Positions 41,799 through 50,198 of a stretch of 64,000 nt of DNA are shown one piece after another. Positions within the stretch are counted from its first letter, which is position 1; the number at the start of each line of letters is the position of its first letter. A program made the position numbers and the translations under genes. The notes beneath the pieces were generated by a model. It was not told where the DNA came from. It searched no databases and saw nothing but the letters and a program-made list of their open reading frames with translations. The stretch covers positions 62,001 through 126,000 of the forward strand of contig JAWLBM010000006.1 of the NCBI GenBank assembly GCA_041687675.1, in the 5' to 3' direction. The DNA is from JAWLBM01 sp041687675 (GTDB lineage Bacteria; Pseudomonadota; Alphaproteobacteria; Rhizobiales; Pleomorphomonadaceae).

Positions 41799-43441
41799 CC
41801 GGCAGCCGCGCCGTCCTCGCGGTCGTCCGCCGCTTCGGCGCCCGCTATCCCTGGCGCTTCGCCGCCGGGATCCTGCTCACGGCCGCCGCGGCGGCCGCGG
41901 GCGCGGGCCTTCTCGCCGTCTCCGGCCAGCTGATCGCCGGCGCCGGCCTCGCCGGGCTCGGCCTGATCGTCTTCGACACCTTCGGCCCGAGCGCGGAGAT
42001 CCGCTTCTTCGCGGTCGCCCGCACGCTGCTGCGCTACGGCGAACGGATGGCCAGCCACGATGCGACCCTCCGCTTCCTCGCCGACCTCAGGATCGACGTC
42101 TTCCGCGGCCTTGCCGCCGGCTTCCGCGGGACGGAGCGGCCGGCAGTGCTGTTCAACCGGCTGACCGGCGACCTCGATTCCCTCGACGGCGTGATGATCC
42201 GGCTCGCCATCCCGGTGATCGCGGGGCTCCTGGTGCTCGCCGGCGCGGCGGCGATCCTCTGGACGATCGACCCGGTGCTGGCGCTTGCGGTGACCGTTCC
42301 GATCGCCCTCGGCGGCCTCCTCGCGCCCCTCGCGGCGGCCTCGCGGGCGACGGCGGAGGTGCGGCGCAAGCTGTTCGCCCTCGACGCGGCCCGCGTCCGC
42401 ATCGCCGACATCGACCGCGGCCGCGCCAGCCTCGCCGCCTCTGGGGGCCTTGCCACCCGTCTCGCCGGGGTCGAGGACGCCTTCGACCGCGCGGCGGCGG
42501 CGGACCTCCGGCTCGCCGCCCTCGACCGGGCGCTGCGCGTCGCCGCCGGGCTCGGCGCCCATGCCGGGCTCGTCGGCGCGGCGCTCGCAGCGGCGCCGCT
42601 GACGGGGACGGGCGCGCTGACCGGCCTCGGCTTCACCGCCGTGCTGCTCGCCGCCTTCGCGCTCGGCGAGGTGGTGGCCCCCGTCCGCGGCGTCGCGCTC
42701 GACTTCGGGCGCTGGGCCGTCGCGGCCCGGCGGCTGATGCCGCTGGTCGGGTCCGCGGTCGCCGGCCTCCCGCCGGCCGCCGCCGCGCTCCGCCCGCCGG
42801 GCATCGAGCTCGACCGTGTCGCCGTCCGCCGGCCCGGAGCCGGGGCGGCGCGGCTCGAGGACGTCCGCCTCTCCGTCGCGCCGGGCGAGCGGGTGGCGCT
42901 GGTCGGCCCCAGCGGCTCTGGCAAGTCGACGGTGATCGGCGTTCTCGCCGGAGTGGTGCCCGCCGCCTCCGGCCGGGTGTGCCTCTCCGGCGACGCCGCG
43001 CCGCGGATCGCCTGGCTCGGCCAGCGCACCGAGCTCTTCCGGGGCACCGTCGCCGAGAACCTGCGCCTCGCCGACCCGGAGGCCGACGACGAGCGCCTCT
43101 GCGCCGTGCTGCGCGCCGCCCGCCTCCTCGAGGCGCTCGGGCCCGAGGGGCTCGGGCGTCGCCTCGGCGACGAGGGATCCGGCCTGTCCGGCGGCGAGCG
43201 GCGGCGCCTCGCCCTCGCCCGGCTGATGCTGCAGGAGCCGGACCTCGTCCTCCTCGACGAGCCGACCGAGGGGCTGGACGAGGAGACCGCCGCGGCGGTC
43301 TTCTCCGAAATCCTCGGCTGGTGCGCGGGCCGGACGCTGCTCTACGCCACCCACCGCCCCGGCGAGGCGGCGCTCGCCGACCGGGTCGTCACCGTCGCGG
43401 CGGGGCGGGTGGTGGAGGTCGAGGCGGCCGCGCGCGGCTGA
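41795..43441 (+). CDS. cydC: Thiol reductant ABC exporter subunit CydC
   Basis: A 548-residue half-transporter beginning at a GTG that overlaps the cydD stop (GTGA). It has six membrane helices, Walker A LVGPSGSGKSTVIGVLAG, signature GSGLSGGERRRLALARL, Walker B LVLLDEPTEGLDE and switch His in YATHRPGEAAL. Unlike CydD it has the full consensus ATPase motifs. It forms the CydDC heterodimer. Cytochrome bd genes (cydAB) are not in the window. It ends 4 bases from the convergent TetR gene. Confidence 0.9.
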   Translation: MTGSRAVLAVVRRFGARYPWRFAAGILLTAAAAAAGAGLLAVSGQLIAGAGLAGLGLIVFDTFGPSAEIRFFAVARTLLRYGERMASHDATLRFLADLRIDVFRGLAAGFRGTERPAVLFNRLTGDLDSLDGVMIRLAIPVIAGLLVLAGAAAILWTIDPVLALAVTVPIALGGLLAPLAAASRATAEVRRKLFALDAARVRIADIDRGRASLAASGGLATRLAGVEDAFDRAAAADLRLAALDRALRVAAGLGAHAGLVGAALAAAPLTGTGALTGLGFTAVLLAAFALGEVVAPVRGVALDFGRWAVAARRLMPLVGSAVAGLPPAAAALRPPGIELDRVAVRRPGAGAARLEDVRLSVAPGERVALVGPSGSGKSTVIGVLAGVVPAASGRVCLSGDAAPRIAWLGQRTELFRGTVAENLRLADPEADDERLCAVLRAARLLEALGPEGLGRRLGDEGSGLSGGERRRLALARLMLQEPDLVLLDEPTEGLDEETAAAVFSEILGWCAGRTLLYATHRPGEAALADRVVTVAAGRVVEVEAAARG

Positions 43442-43445
43442 CAGG

Positions 43446-44030
43446 TCACGCGCCGGCCAGCGCCGCCCGGACCAGGAACCGCACCCGGCCGGACAGCACT
43501 TCCCGGCCGACCCGCCCGAGCTTGCCGTCGAGGCCGAGCACGACGACGCCGTGGGTGCCGGCGAACAGCGCGTGGGCCATCTCCCGGACCTCGTCCGCCG
43601 GCCTGTCGGGGAACAGCCGCTCAAGCGGGCCGACCAGGTGGCCGAATACCTGGTCGAGCGTCGCGCCGTACCAGTCCGGCAGCGGATAGGCCTCCGGCAG
43701 TCGGTGCTCGAACAGCGCCCGCCAGCGGCGCGTCTCCCGCACGGCGAAGTCGAGGTAGGCCTCCGCCAGCGCCACCAGCTGGGCGGCCGGCTCGTCCGCG
43801 CCGGCGGCCGCGCCGGTCATCACCCGGTCCAGCGCCTCCAGCGTGCGCTGGTTCGCCGCGAGGATCAGCCCGTCGAGATCCGGGAAGACGTTGTAGATCG
43901 CGCCGACGGCGCAGCCCGCCGTCTCCGCGAGCGCCCGCGCCTTCACCGCCGCCAGCCCGCCCTCTTCGATCGCCGCCTCCGCGGCCTCCACCAGCCGCCC
44001 CCTGAGCTGCTCCCGCCTGTCCGCCACCAT
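43446..44030 (-). CDS. TetR-family transcriptional regulator
   Basis: A 194-residue TetR-type protein: N-terminal helix-turn-helix (ARALAETAGCAVGAIYNVFP) and an alpha-helical ligand-binding domain with ALFAGTHGVVVLGLDGKLG. The start is decided by spacing: AAAGGAG touches the ATG at 44036 but stands six bases before the ATG at 44030. Three GAAC-N3-GTTC inverted repeats lie just upstream, two between this gene and a small divergent membrane ORF, so autorepression and control of that ORF are likely. It converges on cydC but need not regulate it. Confidence 0.9.
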   Translation of the reverse strand: MVADRREQLRGRLVEAAEAAIEEGGLAAVKARALAETAGCAVGAIYNVFPDLDGLILAANQRTLEALDRVMTGAAAGADEPAAQLVALAEAYLDFAVRETRRWRALFEHRLPEAYPLPDWYGATLDQVFGHLVGPLERLFPDRPADEVREMAHALFAGTHGVVVLGLDGKLGRVGREVLSGRVRFLVRAALAGA

Positions 44031-44040
44031 CCCCATCTCC

Positions 44041-44114
44041 TTTTGAACGGCGTTCAAAAAAGTGCTTGAACGACGTTCAAGGTTGTGCCATGCAGTGACA
44101 TGAACATCGTTCAT
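44041..44114. promoter_or_regulatory. Three GAAC-N3-GTTC inverted-repeat operators of the TetR regulator
   Basis: TTTTGAACG-G-CGTTCAAAA (44041-44059) is a perfect 9-1-9 inverted repeat overlapping the TetR ribosome site. CTTGAACG-A-CGTTCAAG (44065-44081) is a perfect 8-1-8. ATGAAC-ATC-GTTCAT (44100-44114) is a perfect 6-3-6. Their shared core is GAACNNCGTTC. Centres are 23 and 34 bases apart, close to two and three helix turns, so dimers could bind on one face. Confidence 0.82.
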
Positions 44115-44163
44115 AGCGGCGCCGAGGCGCTGCTGCAAGGGGAACGAGCAGAGGAGGGAAGGC

Positions 44164-44337
44164 ATGTACAGAGGAAATGGAACGTCGGCGCCTCGCCCGG
44201 GCCGGCTTTGCTCGCTGGTTATGGCGACCGTCTGCGGCGGGGCCGCCGCCAGCCTGGCCACCTTCGCCCTGTGGTCGCGATTGCTCGAGGCGCTCCAACT
44301 GCCGATGATGATCGCCAGAGCGCTGCCGCTGCCGTGA
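44164..44337 (+). CDS. Putative 57-residue membrane protein divergent from TetR
   Basis: A short frame starting at the ATG at 44164, five bases after a near-ideal AGGAGGGA. It encodes 57 residues: a basic head (MYRGNGTSAPRPGR), one likely membrane helix (about residues 15-37), then LEALQLPMMIARALPLP. It begins 50 bases beyond the last TetR operator, divergent from the TetR gene, the usual place for a regulated target. No family recognised. The strong ribosome site and operators are the support; the size makes it uncertain. The 177 bases downstream, up to the RTX gene, are AT-rich and probably hold the RTX promoter. Confidence 0.5.
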   Translation: MYRGNGTSAPRPGRLCSLVMATVCGGAAASLATFALWSRLLEALQLPMMIARALPLP

Positions 44338-44514
44338 TCACGAGACGCCTGGACGCGCGACAGACCCTTCAACTTGTCCCTGTATCGTGACTGGTTGTAA
44401 TAAAAGGAATATATTACGGTATAAAAGGCCCGAAATCGCTTGAACTGCGCATGTCGCGGTGGTATCGCATCACATCGCAACAATTACCTACCATCCAAGC
44501 TGCGAGTGTGACAC

Positions 44515-45147
44515 ATGGCGACGAACTTCGGCGGCAAGAGCGCGGACAAACTGGTCGGAACGGGCGGGAACGACAAGCTGACCGGCAAGGGTGGAAACGA
44601 CACCCTGCTTGGTCGTGGTGGCAACGACCTGCTCAGCGGCGGTGCCGGGAAGGATACCCTCAAGGGCGGCGCCGGCAATGACAAGCTCCTTGGTGGAGGA
44701 GGCGCCGACAAGCTTTTCGGCAACTCCGGCAACGACCAGCTTCTCGGCGGCGGCGGCAACGACACTCTTGATGGCGGCAGCGGCGACGACAACCTGAAAG
44801 GCGGCGGCGGCAACGACACCCTGAAGGGCGGCTCCGGTGTCGATCTGCTCGACGGCGGTGCCGGCAACGACACCCTGATCGGTGGAACGGGAACGGACTT
44901 CTTCGTGTTCGGCGCCACCTCCGGCACCGACACCATCACCGATTTCGATGTCGCCAACGACGTTCTCCAGATCGCGAAGGACGTGAACGGGAGCGGCATC
45001 CAGACCGCGGCCGATGTCGTGAATAAGGCCGTCCAGAACGGCGCCGACGTGGAGATCGACCTCGGTGGCGGCAACAAGATCGTCCTGAAGAACGTCACGC
45101 TGGACAGCTTCAAGGCGGACCCCGGCAGCCACATCAGCATCATCTGA
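44515..45147 (+). CDS. RTX (hemolysin-type calcium-binding repeat) secreted protein
   Basis: A 210-residue protein with no Sec signal. From about residue 8 to 128 it is made of roughly a dozen GGxGxDxLx-type nonapeptides (for example GGNDTLLGR, GGAGNDKLL, GGGGNDTLD), which fold into a calcium-filled beta roll. The C-terminal 80 residues (TDFFVFGATSGTDTITDFDV onwards) match the capping domain that precedes type I secretion signals, ending in hydrophobic HISII. It is far smaller than most RTX toxins or proteases and has no catalytic domain. A PrtD/HlyD-type exporter 9 kb away is the likely secretion route. Less GC-biased upstream DNA. Confidence 0.9.
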   Translation: MATNFGGKSADKLVGTGGNDKLTGKGGNDTLLGRGGNDLLSGGAGKDTLKGGAGNDKLLGGGGADKLFGNSGNDQLLGGGGNDTLDGGSGDDNLKGGGGNDTLKGGSGVDLLDGGAGNDTLIGGTGTDFFVFGATSGTDTITDFDVANDVLQIAKDVNGSGIQTAADVVNKAVQNGADVEIDLGGGNKIVLKNVTLDSFKADPGSHISII

Positions 45148-45215
45148 CCAGGGTGCGGACCGGTGGGCGCTCCATCCCCGTCGAGGCCGGATGGAGGCCC
45201 GCTTCCGTACGTCGC

Positions 45216-47378
45216 ATGAGCATGGCGAACGCGAGCGAGCAGCGGATGCTGGCCTGCAACCTCGGGCGCCGGGTCGCCTTGGTCATCCGCCGACGCGATG
45301 AGTTGGCGGACATCCGGCCGGCTCCGGATCTGATCGTCGGCCGACGCGCCGCCAAGCACTGCATTCATTCCGTCCTGTGGGTGGGCGGGAAAGCGGTCGC
45401 CGACATGGTGGCGGCCGTGATTCCCACCGAGGCTGTGGGGAAACAGGGACCTGCGTTCGCGGATATCCTGCTGGACGGGGCACCGCCGACCCATCGGCTC
45501 GCAAACCTGGGTGAACTGGTCGACGCGCTCGGTCCGAGTTCTCCCCTGACCGGCCGCGTCCTGGCCGGCGTCCTCGGCCGCATCGCCCCGCTGACGTCGC
45601 TCTACGCCGAGCCCGGCTTCGGGAGCGATCTCGCCGCCCTGGTCGCCCGTCACGCCCCGCAGGGAATCTCGGTCTCGCTCTATGGCGTCGTCGGCCAGGA
45701 TCTCCTGCTGCTCGATGCCGGGCCGGTCTCGGCCATACCCGTCGATGCCGTCGCCGTTTTCGTCGGCTCCGGCTCGAGTTCGGCGCGGGTCGCTGCAGCG
45801 GCGACGGCCGAAGGGCGACCTGCGTCGGCCGGGCGGTTCGCCGCGCTCAGGCTACACCTGTCGGATCCTGCTCCGGCGCATCTTGCCCTGGTTGTCGGTG
45901 ACGAGGTTCGGATCGCCTCGCTTCGGGGTTCCCGCTCCCCGGATGCCGAGGCGTTCGCGGCGGCCCATTGCGGGCCGAGGCCGGCACTGGTTGCCCTCGC
46001 CGCCGCAAGCGCCCCGGAGGACACCCGGCTGGCCATGGCGATTCGACGAGCCCCGCTTGCCGCAGCCCCTGCGAGATCGAGCGCCCACCAGTCGGCAGTT
46101 CAACTCGACCTTGCCGCTCCGACACCGGCCGGACTTTTTCTCGCCGGCAGCATACAGGACCGGGGCAATCATCTCGTTCGCGCCGAGGTGATCGAGCCGA
46201 GGCTCCGGGAGGGACGACTGGACGCGGTCTGGCGCATGCGGTCCGATCGCCCCGACGGGGAGGGTGGCGACCGCGAGGTTCGCCGATTTGCCGCATTCTT
46301 GCCGGGACCGGCCGGTTCTCTGCCGCAGACCCAGGTCGCGGTCACGTTCGCGTCGGGCGAGGTACGCGCGGCGGTGCCACCCGCTGCGCCGTCGGAACCG
46401 GCGGCGCTTCGGCGGGCGATCATTGAGACGGCGAGCGACCTGTTCCTGACCGAAGACGTCTTCGAGGCCTGCTATAGGCTCCCGGTCGCCAGCCTGACCG
46501 CCGAGATCGCCGGCCGGCAGAGGATTGCGCGGATCGTGCGGTTCGGCCCCGGCCGGATCCCGAAGGTGTCGGTGATCGTGCCGATCTACGGCACCCTCGC
46601 CTTCCTGCGCTCGCAGCTCCTGGCCTTCGCCGCCGACCGGTTTGTCCGTGAGCAGGCCGAACTCGTCTACGTTCTCGATGACCCCGGCCTCGAGGGCGAC
46701 CTCGAGCACATGCTCCGAGGGTTGCAGGCCCTGTTGGGCCTGCAGGTCGTGCTGGTCGTGCTGGCCGGCAACGCGGGGTATGCGCTCGCAAACAATTTCG
46801 GCGTGTCGGTCGCAGCCGGTCGAGAACTCGCTCTGCTCAATTCCGACGTTGTGCCGATCGGCCCGGGCTGGCTGGAGACCCTGATCTCGGCACGACGGCG
46901 AACCCGGGCCGGTGTGGTCGGTCCGCGCCTTGCCTACCCCGACGGGACGCTGCAGCACGCCGGGATGTTCTTCCGCCGCCATCCCCGATGCGCCTGGCAG
47001 AACATGCATTATTTCAAGGGGTTCGGCAGATCCTTCGCGCCTGCCCTCCGGGAGCGGCGGGTGCCCGCGGTGACCGGCGCCGCGATGGTGCTGACGCGCG
47101 CCGATTTCGACGCGGTCGGCGGATTCTCCAGTTGCTATGTGATCGGCGACTACGAGGACAGCGATCTCTGCCTGAAGCTCGCCGATCGCGGGCGTCCCTC
47201 CTGGTACGTACCCGCCGCGCTGCTGCTGCATGCCGAGCGGCAATCGGTCGGCCTGCATCCGGGCCACTCCGACAACGCGGTCTCGGCCTTCAATCGCGCC
47301 CTGCACGGGGCGTTGTGGGGCAGCGCCATCGCCGGGCTGATGAGCCGCTTTCCCGACGGTACGGAGATGGCGGCATGA
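45216..47378 (+). CDS. Large glycosyltransferase with C-terminal GT2 domain
   Basis: About 720 residues. The first 430 or so are of unknown fold. The C-terminal 290 form a family-2 GT-A domain: VSVIVPIYGTLAFLRSQLLA, LVVLAGNAGYALANNFGVSV, the acceptor-side LALLNSDVVPIGPGWLETLI, and GAAMVLTRADFDAVGGF followed by GDYEDSDLCLKLADRGRP, the catalytic ED. Rhamnosyl- or galactofuranosyl-transferases look like this. The start is uncertain: ATG at 45216, or the upstream GTG at 45153 in the same frame. The stop overlaps the methyltransferase ATG. Cytoplasmic; part of a surface-glycan locus. Confidence 0.85.
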   Translation: MSMANASEQRMLACNLGRRVALVIRRRDELADIRPAPDLIVGRRAAKHCIHSVLWVGGKAVADMVAAVIPTEAVGKQGPAFADILLDGAPPTHRLANLGELVDALGPSSPLTGRVLAGVLGRIAPLTSLYAEPGFGSDLAALVARHAPQGISVSLYGVVGQDLLLLDAGPVSAIPVDAVAVFVGSGSSSARVAAAATAEGRPASAGRFAALRLHLSDPAPAHLALVVGDEVRIASLRGSRSPDAEAFAAAHCGPRPALVALAAASAPEDTRLAMAIRRAPLAAAPARSSAHQSAVQLDLAAPTPAGLFLAGSIQDRGNHLVRAEVIEPRLREGRLDAVWRMRSDRPDGEGGDREVRRFAAFLPGPAGSLPQTQVAVTFASGEVRAAVPPAAPSEPAALRRAIIETASDLFLTEDVFEACYRLPVASLTAEIAGRQRIARIVRFGPGRIPKVSVIVPIYGTLAFLRSQLLAFAADRFVREQAELVYVLDDPGLEGDLEHMLRGLQALLGLQVVLVVLAGNAGYALANNFGVSVAAGRELALLNSDVVPIGPGWLETLISARRRTRAGVVGPRLAYPDGTLQHAGMFFRRHPRCAWQNMHYFKGFGRSFAPALRERRVPAVTGAAMVLTRADFDAVGGFSSCYVIGDYEDSDLCLKLADRGRPSWYVPAALLLHAERQSVGLHPGHSDNAVSAFNRALHGALWGSAIAGLMSRFPDGTEMAA

Positions 47379-48145
47379 GCAAGGCTCAACTGGACCTGGC
47401 TGTGGCGGCGATACGCGCCGGCCGCTCTCCCGCACCGCCCCCCGACCGCGTGTTCGTGGGCGACGGCGACTTCCGGGCGATCGGGGCCGAGTTCCTCGGC
47501 TACTTCGTGGAGGTGGGGGGGCTCACCCCGCAGGCTCGCGTGCTCGACGTCGGCTGCGGCATCGGACGCATGGCGGCGGCCCTGGCGCCGTATCTCGGGC
47601 CGACCGGCAGCTATCTCGGGATCGATCCCGTCCCGGACGGAATCGCCTGGTGCCGCGCCGCCTTCGCCGCCCACCCGAACTTCGCGTTCGAGCATCTGGA
47701 CGTGGAGAACGAACTCTACAACCCCGGCGGCTCGGTGTCGCCGGAGACGATGCGGTTGCCGGCCGACGACCGATCGGTCGACTTTGTCATCCTCACCTCC
47801 GTGCTCACGCACCTGCGTACCGCCGAGGCCGCGCACACCCTGTCGGAGGTGGGCCGGGTGCTCGCCCCGGGCGGGCGCCTGTTCGCCACGGCCTATCTGT
47901 TCGAGGGCGCGCGCCCGCCAGCGCCCGCCGATCCGTTTCCGGCCCACCTCCGGTTCTCCGAACCGTCGGCGGAGGATGCCGAGCGCTGGCACGTCGCGGA
48001 TCTGCCGCCGCTCGCCGCCGTGGCCTTCCGGGCCGAGCCCTTCCTCACCCGCGCCGCCGGGGCGCTCGGCCGGCCGGTCGAACTGCGCCCCGGCCGGTGG
48101 CGGGGCGGGCCCGGCCCGTGGTTCCAGGACCTGGTGCTCGCATGA
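47375..48145 (+). CDS. SAM-dependent methyltransferase (class I)
   Basis: A 256-residue methyltransferase with motif I VLDVGCGIGRMAAALAPYLG, an acidic SAM-ribose position in GSYLGIDPVP and a post-motif SVDFVILTSVLTHLRTAE. It begins within the stop of the preceding glycosyltransferase (ATGA) and its own stop overlaps the next gene, so it likely methylates a sugar of the same glycan. Acceptor unknown. Confidence 0.88.
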   Translation: MSKAQLDLAVAAIRAGRSPAPPPDRVFVGDGDFRAIGAEFLGYFVEVGGLTPQARVLDVGCGIGRMAAALAPYLGPTGSYLGIDPVPDGIAWCRAAFAAHPNFAFEHLDVENELYNPGGSVSPETMRLPADDRSVDFVILTSVLTHLRTAEAAHTLSEVGRVLAPGGRLFATAYLFEGARPPAPADPFPAHLRFSEPSAEDAERWHVADLPPLAAVAFRAEPFLTRAAGALGRPVELRPGRWRGGPGPWFQDLVLA

Positions 48146-49422
48146 CCGCCCGGCCGACGCGTATCCTCCAGATCGCTCACAACCACCCGGAGTTCGGCCC
48201 GGGCGGCACGGAAATCCTCGCCCTCGCGCTGCATCGGCGCGCGCTGGACGAAGGCGTCGACAGCTGGTTCCTGGGCGCGGTGGAGCCGTTCCAGCGATCC
48301 GCCAATCCCGGGACGCACATGATCGCCGTGACCGGGGACCAGCGGGAGGCGGTGCTGTTCGCCCCCGTGTTCGACCGCTTCGGCCTGTCGCAACCGGACA
48401 GCTGGGGCATTCTCGCCGCCCTGGCTGACTACCTGCGGCTGCTGCGGCCGGACGTGGTCCACTTCCACCACGTCCTGAACCTCGGGCTGGAGGCGATCGC
48501 GGTGACCCGCGCCGTCCTGCCGCGCGCGCGCATCCTGCTGACCCTGCACGACTACTACCTCGTCTGCGCCAACCACGGGCAGCTCTACCGCCACGACGAG
48601 GAGCGCCGATGCCCCGGGCCGGCGCCCACCCGCTGCGCGCGCTGTGTCGGGGTCGATCCGGTGGCGATCGCCCTGCGCAACGGCGATGTTTCCCATGTCC
48701 TGGCGATGGTGGACGAGGTGGTGTCCCCCTCCCGATTCCTCGCGGACCTGGTCGCCACCGCTGCTCACTGGGGAAAACGGGTGCGGCTGGTGCCCAACGG
48801 CCATGTCGGCGATGCGGAGCGGGCGCCGCCGGCGCCGCCCAGGGCGCCGGGGGACCCGGCGGTGTTCGGCTTCTTCGGCAACCTGTCGCGGGTGAAGGGG
48901 GTGCCCGAGCTGATGGAGGCCGCCCGGCTGCTGCTGGCGCGGGGCGTCGACGGCTTCCGGCTGCACGTGCATGGCGCCCAGCTGTTCCCGGACGACCGGG
49001 TGTCCGATGCGATCGCGGCGGCGCGGCAGGCGCTCGGCCCCCGGCTGGTCCTTGCCGGCGGCTACGACGGCCGCGAGATCCCGCGGCTCATCGCGCCGGT
49101 GGACGTGGTGGTATTCCCCTCGGTCTGGGTGGAGAACGCGCCCCTCACCCTTCTCGAGGCGATGCACCACCGCCGGGCGGTCATCGCCTTTCCCCACGGC
49201 GCCGCTCCCGAGATCCTCGCCGCGCACGGGCCCACCCGCCTTGCCGGCCGGTCGGACGCCGCCGCTCTCGCCGACGCCATGGAGGCGGAACTGCGCGAGG
49301 GGAGGGCCGCCGCGCCTCCGCCAAGGGAGCCGGCGCCGGGCGATGCCATGTCCGCCGCCTACCGCCGGCTCTACGCCGGCTGCCCGGCCGAGGTCCCGAC
49401 ATCCGAGGGCGTGACCGCATGA
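48142..49422 (+). CDS. Glycosyltransferase family 4 (GT-B)
   Basis: A 426-residue GT-B enzyme. The N-terminal half starts ILQIAHNHPEFGPGGTEILA with the acceptor-side glycine loop and has LLTLHDYYLVCANHGQLYRH. The C-terminal half has VFGFFGNLSRVKGVPELMEA and the donor-binding stretch VVFPSVWVENAPLTLLEAMH with the conserved E-x7-E. It is coupled by ATGA overlaps to the methyltransferase before it and the repeat protein after it. Confidence 0.9.
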   Translation: MTARPTRILQIAHNHPEFGPGGTEILALALHRRALDEGVDSWFLGAVEPFQRSANPGTHMIAVTGDQREAVLFAPVFDRFGLSQPDSWGILAALADYLRLLRPDVVHFHHVLNLGLEAIAVTRAVLPRARILLTLHDYYLVCANHGQLYRHDEERRCPGPAPTRCARCVGVDPVAIALRNGDVSHVLAMVDEVVSPSRFLADLVATAAHWGKRVRLVPNGHVGDAERAPPAPPRAPGDPAVFGFFGNLSRVKGVPELMEAARLLLARGVDGFRLHVHGAQLFPDDRVSDAIAAARQALGPRLVLAGGYDGREIPRLIAPVDVVVFPSVWVENAPLTLLEAMHHRRAVIAFPHGAAPEILAAHGPTRLAGRSDAAALADAMEAELREGRAAAPPPREPAPGDAMSAAYRRLYAGCPAEVPTSEGVTA

Positions 49423-50198
49423 GACACTTCGATGCCCAGACCCAGACCGCCCTTCGCGCGGCGGCCGTGATCTGCCACGGAGCGCCGTGCCGCGCCCCGC
49501 CGGACTTTGTCGACAAGATGATGTCGGCCTCACTGACCATGCCGCTGGCGACGGGGCTTTTCGACTTCGACCACTACACCCGCCAGTACGACCACGCCGC
49601 GGAGCGCATCAATCCGGTCCTGCATTATTGCCTGCGCGGCGCCCGAGAGGGCCTTTCGCCGCATCCCCTGTTCCGCCCGCGAGCGGTGGCCGGGGCGGTC
49701 GCGGCCGACCAGGCCGGAATGCCCACGCTGGTCGCCTGGCTCCTCCACCCGCACCGGGACGCGATCTCGCCGCATCCGCTGTTCGACCCGGCGCTCTACG
49801 CCGCGGCGGCCGGGCCGGCGGACGGCCGCGTGCCGCTGGTCGAGCGCTTCCTGGCCGCCTCCGGCGCCGACGCCCCGCCCTTCTCGCCCTACTTCTCGGT
49901 GCCCTTCTACCTCGCCCAGTCGCAGGGCGAGGAAATGCTCGTCAACCCGCTCCTTCACTACGAACTCACCCCGATCGAGCAGCGACGGGACTGCAACCCG
50001 ATGTTCCACGCCGGCTACTACCGGACCCGCTACCCGGACGTGGCGGCCGCCGGCATGGACCCGCTGGAGCATTTCATTCTCCACGGCTACCGCGAGCACC
50101 GCGAGCCGAACCCCTTCGCCATCCGCGAGAACCACGGCCGCGAGCGGTCGCTGGCCAGGTATCTCCTCGACCATGTGACGATCCGGCACCCCGCATGA
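49419..50198 (+). CDS. Glycan-locus protein with FD-x-x-Y...NPLxHY repeats, function unknown
   Basis: A 259-residue protein built from three or four degenerate copies of a unit of the type F-D-x-x-Y-x-x-x-Y ... P-x-x-H-Y-x-x-x-G-x-x-E-x-x-x-P-x-x-x-F. Examples are FDFDHYTRQYDHAAERINPV with LHYCLRGAREGLSPHPLF, FDPALYAAAAGP, and FHAGYYRTRYPDVAAAGMDP with LEHFILHGYREHREPNPF. Such units often occur fused to or beside glycosyltransferases of cell-surface glycan clusters; their role is not established. No signal peptide or membrane helix. Coupled by ATGA overlaps at both ends. Confidence 0.75.
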   Translation: MRHFDAQTQTALRAAAVICHGAPCRAPPDFVDKMMSASLTMPLATGLFDFDHYTRQYDHAAERINPVLHYCLRGAREGLSPHPLFRPRAVAGAVAADQAGMPTLVAWLLHPHRDAISPHPLFDPALYAAAAGPADGRVPLVERFLAASGADAPPFSPYFSVPFYLAQSQGEEMLVNPLLHYELTPIEQRRDCNPMFHAGYYRTRYPDVAAAGMDPLEHFILHGYREHREPNPFAIRENHGRERSLARYLLDHVTIRHPA

